DNA of 64,000 bases from Isoetes taiwanensis (GCA_021234155.1 JAJEKV010000010.1:13506538-13570537), one strand, 5' to 3'. Shown: positions 1-11,297, numbered from the stretch's first letter. The notes: a model not told the origin generated them from the sequence alone. Program-made: numbers and translations.

Positions 1-1440
1 CTTGTATACCATAGATTGTGGCACTAGGGGGCATGACTAAGTTATTCATATAACTTAGCCAACCTTAGGTTAAGACCATTTTCCATGTGGCCTTAACCTG
101 TTGGGCCTTTCCCGCCACACGACTTACCCTATTGGAGCCATGTGGCATAACATGTGAACCCTAACCTATAAAGGCCTAAACCCTAACCCTAGGCCTCTTT
201 TAAGCTCCGCTCCAAAGGGGAACCTTCTTGGCTTTCCGAACTCCGTTTCGAGAACCGTTTGTTGTGGCATAGCCTAGCACAGCAGCCCCCAGAGTGGCGC
301 ATCAGCAGGAGTGGGAGCTACCTCGAACACTTTGAAGACCATGGAGACGCCAGGATTGGGAGGGAGTGCTTATGGAGCAGGTATGTAGAGTAGTGCTCTT
401 AGTAGTTCATCTGGAATTAGCATTCCAGATGAGTTAGTATCTTGTATCTAGGGTAGAGCCATCCTAGAACCCTGATGCATCATCTTGAACCCTAATCAAG
501 GAACCCTAACTGTAAGTTAGATTTGTATGATTAGGTTAAGATGTTATTATGATTATTCTCATGATGTGATGATTATATGATGATGGTTGATCATGTGTGC
601 TCCTCTTGTATTGGGAAGGGGGGTAGAGACCTAGAGCCATATGTAGTATGCTCCTAGATTAGATCCCTTAGTTCCTATTAGTTGCGGCCTGTGCATAGGA
701 ACCCACCGGGCTATGGAGGCTATGATGTGACTCAGCACTACACAACGGGGCTAGAGGCTATACGGAGGGAGGATCCCTGCCGAGTGGGGGCTACGGGGGA
801 TCCCATAGTGGGCTAGGCTTATGGTCGGTCACTTCGTGTGGGCCGAGCATGGGTCTGACACCTCCTGGGGCGATGGTGTCGCCCTGCCTCTCAAGAGTTG
901 CAAGTGCCGGCTTGGCTCTTGTTTTGGGGTTCGTTCAGTGCGAATCGTGTGTCGTCCACGATTCTCTAGCTACCCGTGGAACCTCTGGACCCCTGGAAGG
1001 GGAGATGCAACCCTTCCTGCCTCGACGGACCAGGGAGATGCAACCTGGAGTAGTCCCGATGGGTGATGCCATGGGATTGCGTATCCGGAAGGCTAGAGTT
1101 ATGTCAGAGCCTGATCTAGCCCATCTGCAAAGTATGCACAGGAGGGGCGGATGGAGTGGTCAACCCTAGCCATTGTCTTATGCCAGCCCTCGCCATTGCC
1201 ATGACTCGATTACGCTCTATCTTGAGGCCCGCCGGTCAGTCATCCTCCTTACAGTGCGAGCACGGGTAGGAGCTATCGTGTTTTGCGGTTTATGATTATC
1301 ATCTTTGCATTGGTATATGTGTGATGGACTACCCTTCGGGTAGTATTTGTATATGTTTGATGCTAGTTACGACGTGTTTATCGCTTCTCACGATATAGGA
1401 GCCCATAGGGAAGGGCGCGCAAGACACCTTAAATTGTCCC
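1..1440 (+). mobile_element. LTR-like sequence of a gypsy-type element, divergent from the four reverse-strand LTRs further right
   Basis: The stretch 821-1200 matches, on the opposite strand, the LTRs at 16.6-17.8, 21.3-22.6, 23.0-24.2 and 32.4-33.9 kb: the order of phrases around 'gatgcaacctggagtagtcc', 'ccatgggattgcg' and 'ggagtggtcaaccctagccat' is the same. A TATA-like box (cctataaaggc, about 168) precedes a T/C-rich leader, as expected for an LTR promoter. It lies just upstream of gypsy pol in the same orientation, so it could be that element's 5' LTR, but the gag gene and a clear PBS between them are missing. The left end is outside the window. The short ORFs at 821-1169 are reading frames through this repeat and are not taken as genes. 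Confidence 0.55.
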
Positions 1441-1730
1441 TCCCCGCACTAGGGTCACCTTAGAGTGCGGGGTAGGCGGAGGGCACTGTCGCGGTTGTCG
1501 GCGGGGACGGGGGATTTCTGCCGGAAAGTGTACGGTGGGAGCCGTATGTTTAGCGAGGGCGTCCACGGCCTCCGGCACCTATGGATCCCGCAGATCCTTT
1601 TCTCATGTGCCTCTGGAACTCCAAGAGGGAGCTGGCAAAAATCAAAATTCCTCTAAGTCTTGCCACGATTTTGAAACTTTATCCCTGCTCTCAAGGACCC
1701 GATTACCACTCCCATTGTTTTGGTTGGGGC
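1441..1730 (+). other. Spacer between the LTR-like repeat and pol remnants
   Basis: GC-rich sequence in the place where a PBS and gag would be expected. I see no zinc knuckle and no convincing gag frame; gag is either deleted or too decayed to see. Confidence 0.4.
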
Positions 1731-1734
1731 TGTT

Positions 1735-2010
1735 TGCTACCTCTACACCCACGGTACATGCCACGGTGGGTAATCAGCAAGTCAACCATGTTCAAATTGC
1801 GAGGTAGTGCGGTCAATCTCATCACGGACAAACTCCATGCAAACAAATGGGCATCAAACAACTCTATCGTGCCCCATATGACATCAAATTGGCCAATGGC
1901 CATATCCACGAGACCTCAAGGTGTCACGCCTCTTCTTCACATCAACATTGGTGATCTCGGTTCCCCTTGGAATTTGGTATTTGGAAGGCTGGAGAAGATC
2001 CGGTGATTAT
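1735..2010 (+). pseudogene. Ty3/gypsy aspartic protease remnant
   Basis: Across broken frames one can read a retropepsin-like stretch: a segment with 'ANGHIHET' around 1880-1915, followed by hydrophobic residues ending in 'GIWKAGED'. In gypsy pol this 'A-N/D-G' element follows the catalytic DSGA loop; the catalytic triplet itself is not intact here. It sits immediately 5' of the reverse transcriptase remnant, the usual gypsy order. Frame changes and stops show it is not functional. Confidence 0.5.
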
Positions 2011-2459
2011 GAAATGTTGGTCGTGCGGACCTTTTCTCCACTTGAGCCAAGAGTATCCATTCTTTGGGCCACGGATGGGTTAGTCATCCGGATGGTCACC
2101 TCAATGCCACCATGGACTTGGAAACAGGCAAAATCCTTTTCCGTCGACAATGCAGAACCCTCTCTCTCGAAACCACCGATTAAGGGGGCCCGAATATCTA
2201 TCAAGTTCGAGCCCCACTGCGGAGTCCGCCTCTGTCATCCTACCCGAATATCTTGATCCTTGGGGAGAAATGACTCTTGATCGGGACAAAGTCGTATGCT
2301 TTGCTTGACCCTTACCTGCTCCTTGCAATAGAATCCAACGTGTTGATCACTTTTCGATGCTTGAACCTCCTACCGCTCTGTAGATGTACAAAGTCGGCCA
2401 TGAAGCAACCTACGCTTGATGAAACTCAAGAACCCTCTCTTTTTCACCACCTTGAGTGC

Positions 2460-3560
2460 CATGCATCCTGTTATACTTCAACCTCCTGCTCATATTGTCC
2501 GGGACACGGAAGTTATCCCCATATTCGAGACTCACGAAGTTGAGATTGTGGACATAGGCAACAATCGGTCAATCCGCATTCTTTGCAAATCTTCCGCCAC
2601 CCTATCGAAACAGGGCCGTCAAGCTCTTCAAAAAGTTCAAACACATTTTCGCCTGGAGCTACAGAGATCTTCGGGGGATCAACAAAACCTTGGGGGAACT
2701 CACCATTCCTACCAAATCGGATGCCGTCCAAAGATAGCAACGACATGCATCGCTCAACCCCAATTACGTTGATGGGTGTCAAGGCGGAAATTGACAAACT
2801 CCCTTGCTGCGGGTTTGATCTATGAGGTCAAACATTACGAATGGGTGAGCCCCATCGTCATTGCACTCAAACACAATGGTAAGATCCGGCGTTTGCGTGG
2901 ACTACCGAAAACTTCATCGAGCCACGGGCGATCATTTTCCACTTCCCTTCACGGACGGTTTGGAAGGGGTTCTTGGACATGAGATGTACTCCTTCATGAA
3001 TGGTTTTTCTGGCTACAATCAGATCTCAATCAAAGAATCTGATCAACTTAAGACTACTTTCACCACCCCGTGGGGCACTTTTGCCTACAAGGTGGTTCCT
3101 TTTGGATTATCAAACTCTCCATCCACGTTTCAACGTATCATGCTCTCGCCTTTCCATGATTTTATGAAGGAAAATCCCTTCTTGCAAATTTTTTCAAGAT
3201 GACTTCTCGCCTCTGATTCCATGGCTGACCATTTGGATAAATTGGAACTTCGTCTTTCGAAATGTGATGAGTCCGGCATTAGTCTCAATCCCGAGAAATG
3301 CACCTTTTGCGTCACTTCAGGTGTTCTGTTAGGACACGTTGTCAGTAAAGCAGGTATCACCACAGATCCTGCCAAAATCAGTTGTGTGCTCAAAGCTCAA
3401 GCACCAGCCAATATCAAGGAGACACGCTCTTTCCCCGGTAAGGTCAATTATTACTCCACCTTCATCCACTGGACTCGCAGACCATTGCGGATCCCATTCA
3501 TAAACTCACAAGTGATGAAACCACACGGGCTTGGAATTCCCGGGCGGATCTTTGCTTTCA
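2460..3560 (+). pseudogene. Ty3/gypsy reverse transcriptase, decayed
   Basis: Successive frames give typical chromovirus/Tat-type RT blocks: 'GLIYEVKHYEWVSPIVIALK' at about 2815-2875, 'CVDYRKLHRATGDHFPLPF' at 2890-2950, 'MNGFSGYNQISIKESDQLK' at 2995-3050, 'TTPWGTFAYKVVPFGLSN' at 3062-3117 and 'STFQRIM' at 3122. The active-site block reads F-Q-D-D-F near 3188-3206, in a different frame from the preceding block. Tether sequence continues to about 3560 ('FCVTSGVLLGHVVS'). Several single-base frame changes separate the blocks, so the enzyme is dead, but the order and spacing are canonical. Confidence 0.85.
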
Positions 3561-4200
3561 ACAATTGAAGCTTTTGCTTACTCGGGGCCCGGTTCTTGTT
3601 CCTCCTCAATGGGACAAGCCCTTTCATGTTCATGTCGATGTCTCGGCGTTTGCTATTGGAGCTGTTCTCTCTCAAGAATATGATCGCGCTGCGACAAACC
3701 AAACCGATCGCCGTTGAAAACTCAATTACTGGCTGGCGCAACTATTCTACCCACAGGCGTGAAGCTTTGGGTCTCATTTTACGGCGTGTCCAACGCTTCC
3801 GTCACTACCTTTTAGGCGGTCCGGATCAAATTCTTTGTTGACCACCGGGCACTTCTTTATTTGATCAACAAATCCGCCCGCGGGCGCATTGCTCGTTGGG
3901 TCCTACTACTGCAAAATTTGCACCTTTTGAAATTGTTCACAAGGCGGCAAATCTCATGTTGTCCCGGATTATCTTTCACATCCACCGCGGATGATCCCTC
4001 TCTTTGGAGTCTCAAGCGCCTTTCTGCGGCTCAACTCTTTACGGTCACGGCAACACCTCATTGGTTTCATGACTTTCCAGCGGTATCTCCTCACGGTATC
4101 TTCCACGGAGGGCGCCCGCGCTCTCTCCGACCAGCGACAATCCCGTCGACATCAATTTCTCCCGCGAGGTCCGTGACTACACCATGGTTGCGGGCCATCT
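3561..4200 (+). pseudogene. Ty3/gypsy RNase H remnant
   Basis: Reading from 3575 gives 'GPVLVPPQWDKPFHVHVDVS' followed by 'AFAIGAVLSQ', the start of the gypsy RNase H domain with its first catalytic Asp in the 'D-V/A-S' motif. Later residues around 3730-3860 (YW...REA, H-Y-L, DH) are recognisable only across frames and stops. It lies between RT and integrase as in gypsy elements. Confidence 0.7.
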
Positions 4201-4670
4201 TTATAAAAAGGGTAAGGATACCATCCTTCGACGACCGTGTTCTCCCTCATGAGGTCCCGGATATTGTTCGCGGCGCCCATGAAGGGCTCGGTGGTGGTCA
4301 TTTTCATGGTGACACCACGGCGCATAAAATCCTTCTTCTTTGGTTATTTTTTGGCCCACGCTTTTCAAAGATGCTCCATACGCCCGCACATGTGATGCTT
4401 GCCAGCGTGTGGAACGGCCCACGCCCGTGGCGCTCTTCCCTTGACACCGTCGCCACGCCCACTTCCCTTCAGACAAATGGGGAATGGATTTTGTGGGATC
4501 CATCGACCCTCTGCGCGGCACGCGTGCCGCTACATTCTGGTTCTCACCGACTACGCTGCCAAATGGGCGGAAGCTTGCGCACTTCCGGACAACACTGCGG
4601 CAAGCACGGCCAGGTCATCTATCAACAAATCATCCGCAGCGATTGAAACTGCCCCACGGGCTGGTGGTTG
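4190..4670 (+). pseudogene. Ty3/gypsy integrase N-terminal and core remnant
   Basis: The HHCC zinc-finger half 'HEGLGGGHFHGDTTAHKI' is read at about 4278-4330 and the CxxC half 'CDACQR' at about 4391-4408. The start of the catalytic core follows in another frame ('YILVLTDYAAKWAEACAL', about 4530-4585), including the first catalytic Asp in 'LTDY'. At least three frame changes are needed, so this is a relic. The downstream 239-codon frame continues the same protein. Confidence 0.75.
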
Positions 4671-5387
4671 ATCGTGGTGTCCATTTTATCAATCATACCA
4701 TCAAGGGCGGCGGATTATCTCCTGATACATCATCACAAGAGCACACCTTACTATCCTCAAGGGAATGGTTTGGCAGAAAGCACAAACAAAACTCTGGTCA
4801 TAATTCTCAAGAAAATTTGTGACACTTCTCGCACTGACTGGCAAACAAAGCTTCCTACTGTTCTTTGGGCTTACAACACTTGTTTCAAAATAGCTACTGG
4901 TCACACTCCTTTCAAATTGGTTTATGGTCAAGAAGCTCTCATGCCTTTTGAGTACATTCTCCCAACTCTCCGTTTTCAACTGGCTACTGCTCATAATCCG
5001 CCTGCTGCACTTAAAGAAAGGGTTTATCAATTGGAACAGTTGGATGAACTTAGAAGGGATGCTTATATTCGTGTTCTTCATGGACAACGGTTGCAAAAAT
5101 CTTTACATGACAAAAGTTTGAAGACAAAAACATTCAAGGAAGGAGATTTGGTTCTTCTTTATGATTCTCGGTACAAAAATTTTCCGGGTAAGCTTAAGTT
5201 TCGATGGCTTGGCCCTTATCAAATTGTTCAAGTGGTTCAACCCAGCGTTTTCCAGCTGGCTGAGTTAGATGGCACTCCATTACCTACACTGGTTAATGGC
5301 TTTCGCCTCAAAACATTTCATACCACAGCAAGTGACAATCAACAACCAGATACAGTTCAAGACGCAAACACAACAGATAGTGACTAA
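4668..5387 (+). CDS. Ty3/gypsy integrase C-terminal part, open frame of 239 codons
   Basis: This is the best preserved part of the pol polyprotein. It carries the last part of the integrase core (the 'YYPQGNGLAESTNK' block holding the third catalytic residue, Glu, at about residues 28-41), the 'LPTVLWAYNTCFKIATGHTP' block, and the C-terminal domain with the GPY/F signature 'WLGPYQIVQV' near residues 181-190. The ATG is internal to the polyprotein, so the annotated start is only where the open frame begins. The following DNA has no further pol sequence. The frame ends in a TAG/TAA-rich area about 100 bp before an inverted-repeat-like segment. Confidence 0.8.
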   Translation: MIVVSILSIIPSRAADYLLIHHHKSTPYYPQGNGLAESTNKTLVIILKKICDTSRTDWQTKLPTVLWAYNTCFKIATGHTPFKLVYGQEALMPFEYILPTLRFQLATAHNPPAALKERVYQLEQLDELRRDAYIRVLHGQRLQKSLHDKSLKTKTFKEGDLVLLYDSRYKNFPGKLKFRWLGPYQIVQVVQPSVFQLAELDGTPLPTLVNGFRLKTFHTTASDNQQPDTVQDANTTDSD

Positions 5388-6300
5388 AACGGCGGCATAT
5401 TATATTATAGGTGGAATTTGTTACAAAATGTGGGCACAGCCCAGCTATTTCCGCTATGGGCACTGCCCTATATACAAAAAACGGGCTCAGAGCCCTATCT
5501 ACTAAGTCCTAAGAAGAAAAACCCTTTACTCGCGTTGGGCGAGAGGTGATCTTGCAGATGTGGTAGAGGTTATGCTCGGGTCCCAAAAGGTGCAGAACCA
5601 CCTCCATCCCGTTGGTCTTCGGATCGAATGTTCACCATCCCGCACACCAGCCATCCATTCTCGAGGCCACGATTGTGGCGTAGCGCGAGGTCCGACAATT
5701 CATCTTGCGGGTAATCCACTCGGCGGTTAGTGGGCATAGTGCGATTCTCGTTCAAACCAGCGAAGCAGCCATCTTTGAAGCGTCTTCGCTTCACTCCCGG
5801 TTCGTCTTATATAGCCAACCGAGGAACTCCTTGTCGACGTGGACCAATCACAAAAATCGCCAACGTGTTTGCAATGCAAGGCTGTTTCTAAAGTGAGAAT
5901 CTTTTCTCCCGCCGCATATCTAGCCATGGTACCTTCTGACACATTCGTTTTAATAATATCCCACTTCGAGTTGCCAGCATTAAATGCCATTCCTTTTTTT
6001 CACGCCCGTCGAACATTAATGTGTGTCCTTTGGCCACCTGTCACATCCCATCATTCTCTCACGCCTCATCTCCACCGTTCATTACTTCTCCCTTTGTTGT
6101 TTGGGACTTAGCCAAATTTTTGCCTCTCAATCGCCTCCGTGGCATCTTTCGACACCTGGCACCATCAACGGTGGCAGCTTCACCCTTATCATGCCCCTTC
6201 GCCCACCTTTGCGCGCCCTAAACCTTTTCGTCTCTCTGCGCCTTCGACTTCTATCTCCGCTCTCCGCCTTTGCATCACCGTTCTTGTTCGAAGCTCTTTG
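5388..6300. other. 3' non-pol region of the gypsy element, with an antisense TATA box
   Basis: About 900 bp between pol and the coiled-coil ORF. On the minus strand a TATA-like box (ctatataagac, about 5808-5818) precedes a 74-codon open frame (5794-5570) rich in Arg and Asp. Some Tat-lineage gypsy elements are known to carry extra ORFs, sometimes antisense, between pol and the 3' LTR; this arrangement would fit, but I do not recognise the product. The segment 5425-5510 has short self-complementary words (gggcacagccc, gggctcagagccc). Confidence 0.4.
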
Positions 6301-6302
6301 CC

Positions 6303-7888
6303 ATGGCTGCACCAAAATTTCCTACACTTCAAGCTCTTTGCTCCCGGAACCGCTCTTTTTCGTCGGTATCTTTCTTGGCGCCCACTTTCCGTGAAGCCCT
6401 TGTTGGCGAATCGTGAAGTCGCGAATGCCAAAAGCTTTCACAATTTTATGCAAATGGAACTTCCGGCTCCAAATCCGGACAAGTTGAAGCAGTTCATCGC
6501 ACACATCGTCAACAGCCCGCAGGGATACACTACAGTGGTCGATGGCACCACCATTTCATTGACCAGCACCTAATTTCTGAGGTATTCCATATCCCTTTGC
6601 AACCCCCTTGTTTATCTTGGTCTACCATACAGGATCTTGATGTCACGCGTTTTGGTGCACACTTATCAAGCCAATGTGCATCGCGACAAATATTGACAAG
6701 CCCCATGAAATCTTTGTTAAGTTTACGTGGCGCAAAGTACCTTGGGTATTCTATCAAGAACACCCATATCAATAAACCTTTCTATAATATGGTGATCAGC
6801 GCTACTCGTTCCAACCACCAACTTGATTGGCCTCAATTGTTGTTCTCACCGTCTTCTCCAAAGTTGACCGTCTTGGGCTGCCACTTCTACCTCTGAAACT
6901 TACGTGGGAGGCCATCTTCAAGCCCTCATCTGTCATTGCTTTCCTTCCACACCTCCTCATTCTCAAAATTCCACTCAGCCCGTCCCTTCCTCGGACTCAC
7001 CAAGTTGGTACTTCACACCCTTCTTCTTACGGTCATGTCAAAATTCCACACTCCCATGTCACTTTGTCTCCTCCTCGGCTCTGAGAATCCCAAAGCATTC
7101 CAGTTCACACCATGTCTCCCAAACATACGAAAGCAGGAACAAAGGCGGGGCTCCACCACAACAACAAGGCTCCACCACAACAAAGCCAGGCTCCACCACC
7201 ACAAAGACCCTCGTCGGTTGTTGTATCGATGTCGCCAGGATGCTCAAGCCTGCCGTTCTAAAGTTACAAGAGTCCCAAGGCAGCTCTTATGAATGGGGTT
7301 CAAACGCGGCCCGGCGGCCTCGGTCTGCGTTTCAAGTGACCTTCAAGCTTGCAACGCACAAGTTCAAACTTTGGAAGCCCAACTTCAAGAAAAGCACGGG
7401 GCTCTCTTACAGGCCCGCATAGATCTCAAAAGTGCACAGGATCAGACCAGCCTACTTGCAGATCAATAGGCTCAGCTTCAATCCGAAATTCAGGACTTAT
7501 TGGAGCAAAACAAGTCCAAAGCCACCCTCCTTAGTGACAAGGAGAAAGATATTGCTAAGCTCGATGCCTTGTACTCCGAACTTTGTGACAATTACAACAC
7601 TCAAGTTCAACACCTTACAGAGCGTGACGCTCAAATAGCCTCTTTGACGGCTCAGCTCTCCACGCAGACTTCTCACCTCATCCCTCCAAGATCAGCTTAC
7701 GGAGGTTGAAAAAGCGAAACTTCTTGATGACGCTGGAGATTGCCGTGGTTTCGACTCAATGCTCTGGGCAATCCTCCTCACGAGGTTAACACTTCTCGAA
7801 CGGGTCCGTGACCCGATCCATATACATAGAAAAGGACCACCGGATCCGTGACCTCGAACAACAACTAGAGCAAAGCTATTCGGTCTGA
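6303..7888 (+). pseudogene. Broken retroelement ORF ending in a coiled coil; product unknown
   Basis: An ATG at 6303 opens a frame (MAAPKFPTLQ...) that breaks after about 37 codons. From 6580 to 6890 another frame reads '...LRGAKYLGYSIKNTHINK', from about 7110 there is a Gln/Pro/Thr-rich stretch (PPQQ..., TTTK...), and from 7324 to 7888 a heptad-rich coiled coil ('LQACNAQVQTLEAQLQEK', 'DKEKDIAKLDALYSEL', ending 'RDLEQQLEQSYSV'). One in-frame stop lies near 7468 and frames shift between blocks. It lies downstream of gypsy pol on the same strand, so I infer an extra ORF of that element. I know no named family for it. Confidence 0.5.
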
Positions 7889-9027
7889 TGAGGGCTCGAG
7901 ATAAAACTTGAAGGCTATGTTACCATTGCTCTCAACCCTGCTTGTTGACTTCCCTATTCCTTCCATTATCCGATTATGTAGTTGCCCGCCACCTCTTTCT
8001 TCCCCCGGTGGCATATACGGTGATGGTCCGTTAATGTTCCCTTTGCATTCCGATTTTCTTGGATCTGGCCGCCCGATCCCTAGTCGGCATCGTTTATGGT
8101 TTATGGTTGGTCCCGCCTTGGCTTGTGGGATTTGTGCGTGTTCAGATTGAGTTGGAAGTTGGGAAGTGCATTTCACCTTGTTGTTGCGTGCTACAATGCG
8201 GGTCCACGACTTCGTCGTGCTTTCCCCCGTGTTCCAAAGGATTGGTTCCTCGGGTTTGTGTGCCACACCGCTTGGTGCCCTCCCGTTGTTTCCGATACCG
8301 CGCCTTTGGTTGGCTTTGGCGTGTTGGTTCCTCAATGTTGGAAATTCGGCCTCGGTGTCCGACACGCCTCCCGGGAAACGGGTTGGTGGGAAGGTTGCCA
8401 AGGCTTGTTAGAATGTGATGTTGGTTTTGGGCTTGGCTCCATCGTGCCCTCCCTCTCGGACCCGTCGGTTGGGTTGTCTTTGTGGTGGTGCCTTGCTCTT
8501 GTTTCCGTTGCCCCATTGGGTCCCGTTTGGCTCGTTCATGGCGGTTGTGGCCTCGTTACGGATTGCGGGGCTCGTTGTGGTTGGTGGCCCTGCTCTAGCC
8601 GCAATGCATAGGCCTTGGATGGTTGGAGATGTGCTTTTACCGCTTTGTGTTATTAGGGAGCAGTGGAAACCTCTTCCACCTACCATGCTGGAGTTCGGAT
8701 GCACACAACAAGTTCGAGGCGTTCAATGTTCCGGCTCGACCTAGTCCTCATCATGTGTGTTCCCCCTCCTCGTCGTTTGGGTGGCGGTTCCGGTTCCATT
8801 CTTGGACACTTTCGGTTGGTGCCTGGGTGCATGTCCTTCTCTCCTCTGTCTTTCTTTCTTTGTTGGCGGCGGCCCGACCTCCCACTTCAAGTGTTGGTGC
8901 CGGGCGACCATGCCTCCATCGTCTTGCCGCTCGGCCCTTTGGGAGCAGGCGGAGTCGATGCTTGATCGTTCCCTCTCGTTGTGCCCCTCCACCCGGTGTG
9001 GGTGGATGGCTGTCCCTTTATGGAAGC
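7889..9027 (+). other. Probable rDNA external transcribed spacer (5' ETS) fragment
   Basis: The base composition changes at about 7.9 kb to G/T- and C-rich sequence without coding frames and with many short G/T-rich words. It runs without a visible break into the first bases of the 18S gene at 9,028. Since the 18S begins exactly at its mature 5' end here, the sequence before it is most simply the ETS of the same rDNA unit. The left junction with retroelement DNA is inferred from the end of the coiled-coil frame and is not exact. Confidence 0.5.
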
Positions 9028-9985
9028 TACCTGGTTGATCCTGCCCGGTAGTCATATGCTTGTCTCAAAAGATTAAGCCATGCATGTGTAAGTATAAGCT
9101 ACCTTGTGCTGTGGAAACTGCCGAATGGCTCATTAAATCGATTATAGTTTATTTGATGGTATCTTACTACTCGGATAACCGTAGTAATTCTAGAGCTAAT
9201 ACGTGCACCAAGTCCCGACCCATGGAAGGGATGCATTTATCGAATAAAAGGCCGATGCGGGCTTGCACCGCTCACGCGATGACTCATGATAACTAGTCGG
9301 AATCGCACGGCCTTAGCGCCGGCGATATTTCATTCAAATTTCTGCCCTATCAACTTTTCGATGGTAGGATAGTGGCCTACCATGGTGGTGGCCGGTGGCC
9401 GGGGAATTAGGGTTCGATTCGGAGAGGGAGCACGAGGCGGCTACCACATCCAAGGAAGGCGTGTAGCGCAAAATTACCCAATCCCGATGTCGGGGAGGTA
9501 GTGACAATAAATAACAATACCGGGCTTCTACAAGTCTGGTAATTGGAATGAGTACAATCTAAATCCCTTAACGAGGATCCATTGGAGGGCAAGTCCGGTG
9601 CCGGCAACGCGATAATTCCAGCTCCAATAGCGTATATTAAAGTTGTTGCGGTTAAAAAGCTCGTAGTTGGATCTCGGGGTGGGATGCACGGTCCGCCCTC
9701 GGGGTGTGCACCGGGCATTTCACCCTTCTAGTTAGCGACGTTGTCCTGGCCTTAATTGGTGGGACGGACGGGCAGCTGATACTTTGAAAAAATTAGAGTG
9801 CTCAAAGCGGGCCTATGCTCAATATGTTAGCATGGAATAGCGTGATAGGACCCCGGTCCTTTTAAAGTTGGTCTTGGACCGGAGTAATGATTAAGAGGGA
9901 CAGACGGGGGCATTCGTATTGCGGCGTTAGAGGTGAAATTCTTGGATCGCTGCAAGACGAACTACTGCGAAAGCATTTGCCAAGA

Positions 9986-10031
<46 letters not shown>

Positions 10032-10077
10032 GATATCGTCCCTAGTCTCAACCATAAGCGATGCCGACTAGGGATCG
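9028..10077 (+). pseudogene. 18S rRNA gene, 5' ~60%, truncated and mutated
   Basis: The sequence starts with the universal eukaryotic 18S 5' end (TACCTGGTTGATCCTGCC) and follows plant 18S through 'agccatgcatgtgtaagtat', 'attctagagctaatacgtgc' and 'gaggtgaaattcttggat' to 'accataagcgatgccgacta'. It stops at about nucleotide 1,050 of a molecule normally about 1,800 nt long. The otherwise invariant 530-loop region reads gtgccggcaacgcgataa instead of the standard GCCAGCAGCCGCGGTAA, and many small indels are present (an extra A at 'tctcaaaag', for example). It is therefore a degenerate rDNA fragment. The sequence after 10,077 is unrelated to rRNA. Confidence 0.93.
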
Positions 10078-11297
10078 CCCTTTAGTCTTTGATCTCATTC
10101 ACTGTGACGATCCGGATATGATCACCTTCAAAGTTGTACAGCCAATGGCGTACATTTTTCATGATTTCTATCTGGCTGATACACAGGACAAATTTCGAGA
10201 TGGGCCCCATCAGAACTTTCAGGGTGACTCCACAGTTCAATGGTTGCTTTTGGATAACAACCCCTACCTGTCTGATCATGCTCAGACACATGCTCTTCAT
10301 CAAGAGTACATGCCTGAACTTGCCCATCATTTACCTCTATGGCAAGCTGAAGTGCTGCAGCAGATATGCAAGAATCTTGGACATCCTGAGGATCTTCCCT
10401 TTGCCCAAGTCTATATGCAGCATTTGGCAGGTTACACTCAACTGCGTGCTCTTCTGGATAGCAAGACAGTTCCCATGGGTTGGGATAGCCCTCCTGTTTA
10501 CTCTCAGCTCCACCATGCAGTGGGATCGTTGGTGCAAGGCTCTAGATCCCGCCCTTGTCGATGAATTCGAGGGGGCGGGGCTAAGCGGCCGCCCGAGGGC
10601 TGGCCCCCTCTCCATATGCTTCTCACGGGTGCCCCTCCACGCCCCGGGTTTCTCACTTCGGTGGTGTCTTCCCTTACGGACCAAGGTCATGGATGGCCCG
10701 CAGGGATCGACTCGCCCTCGGATCTCGACGGATCTCCGGTGGGATCCCCGATTCGTCAGACGATCCGATTGGGAGGATAATGCCACCTTAGACACTACTG
10801 AAACCTGGATCTATATTGCCAATGAGCGTGGTTGGCAACGACCCGTGGATGCCATTCATGGCCTCGACACCTTCTTGCGAATCTTTGCCACCTCCCACGA
10901 CCCCGTCGGTCCGCGTCGGCGGGTTTTGTCTTTGCTCTCAAAAGCCTCCTGGTCAGCTCCTCAAATCGGCAGCGTCCCATCTTTTACTGCAACCCGAATG
11001 CCAGCGTCAGTGCTTTCGGTCTCCAGACCTGCCTCCTCATGGAGTGCCAGTTTGTTTCTTCTGAAGCCCATGTTGCCCTTGAAGATATGGTGCGCTCTCA
11101 TTTTCTCATTGGCCGATCCCGGCGCTTGGGCTCAACACTCCTCCCCGCTCTTCAAAAAACGCCCGGGATCTCATTAGCAATTACCATAATGGTGCCGAGT
11201 CCTCACTCCCGTGAGGATCACTTTCAGACTGATGGCTTCCCGCCCTCAGAGACACTCCCTCCTTTTCTTCACCCGGAGTGTCGTTTGGTGGGGGGGA
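10061..11297 (+). pseudogene. Unidentified retroelement-like protein, frameshifted
   Basis: A 167-codon frame (10061-10564) begins inside the 18S fragment and runs into protein-like sequence ('FHDFYLADTQDKFRDGPHQN', 'WQAEVLQQICKNLGHPEDLP'). Near 10,520 the protein-like reading shifts frame ('WDRWCKALDPALVDEFEGAG', 'ETWIYIANERGWQRPVDAIH') and shifts again near 10,985 ('AHVALEDMVRSHFLIGRSRR'). The true start is lost at the rDNA junction. A polypurine tract (ggtggggggg, ~11,286-11,297) and an LTR follow directly, so it should be the last ORF of an LTR element. It has no zinc knuckle, RT or integrase motif that I can see, and I do not recognise the family. Confidence 0.5.

Noticed and set aside
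172-200. Telomere-like words (cctaaaccctaaccctagg)
   Set aside because: Only about one and a half degenerate units inside an LTR-like leader; common in plant DNA.
821-1169. Open frames of 81 and 106 codons
   Set aside because: They run through repeat sequence whose other copies do not preserve the frame.
8059-9051. Several overlapping open frames of 100-170 codons on both strands
   Set aside because: GC-rich probable rDNA spacer gives long chance frames; all have low-complexity Cys/Trp/Gly-rich composition and no motif.
10134-11177. A 347-codon plus-strand frame as a single intact gene
   Set aside because: Its first ~130 codons are off-frame relative to the protein-like reading of 10,061-10,520, so it mixes a shadow and a real part.
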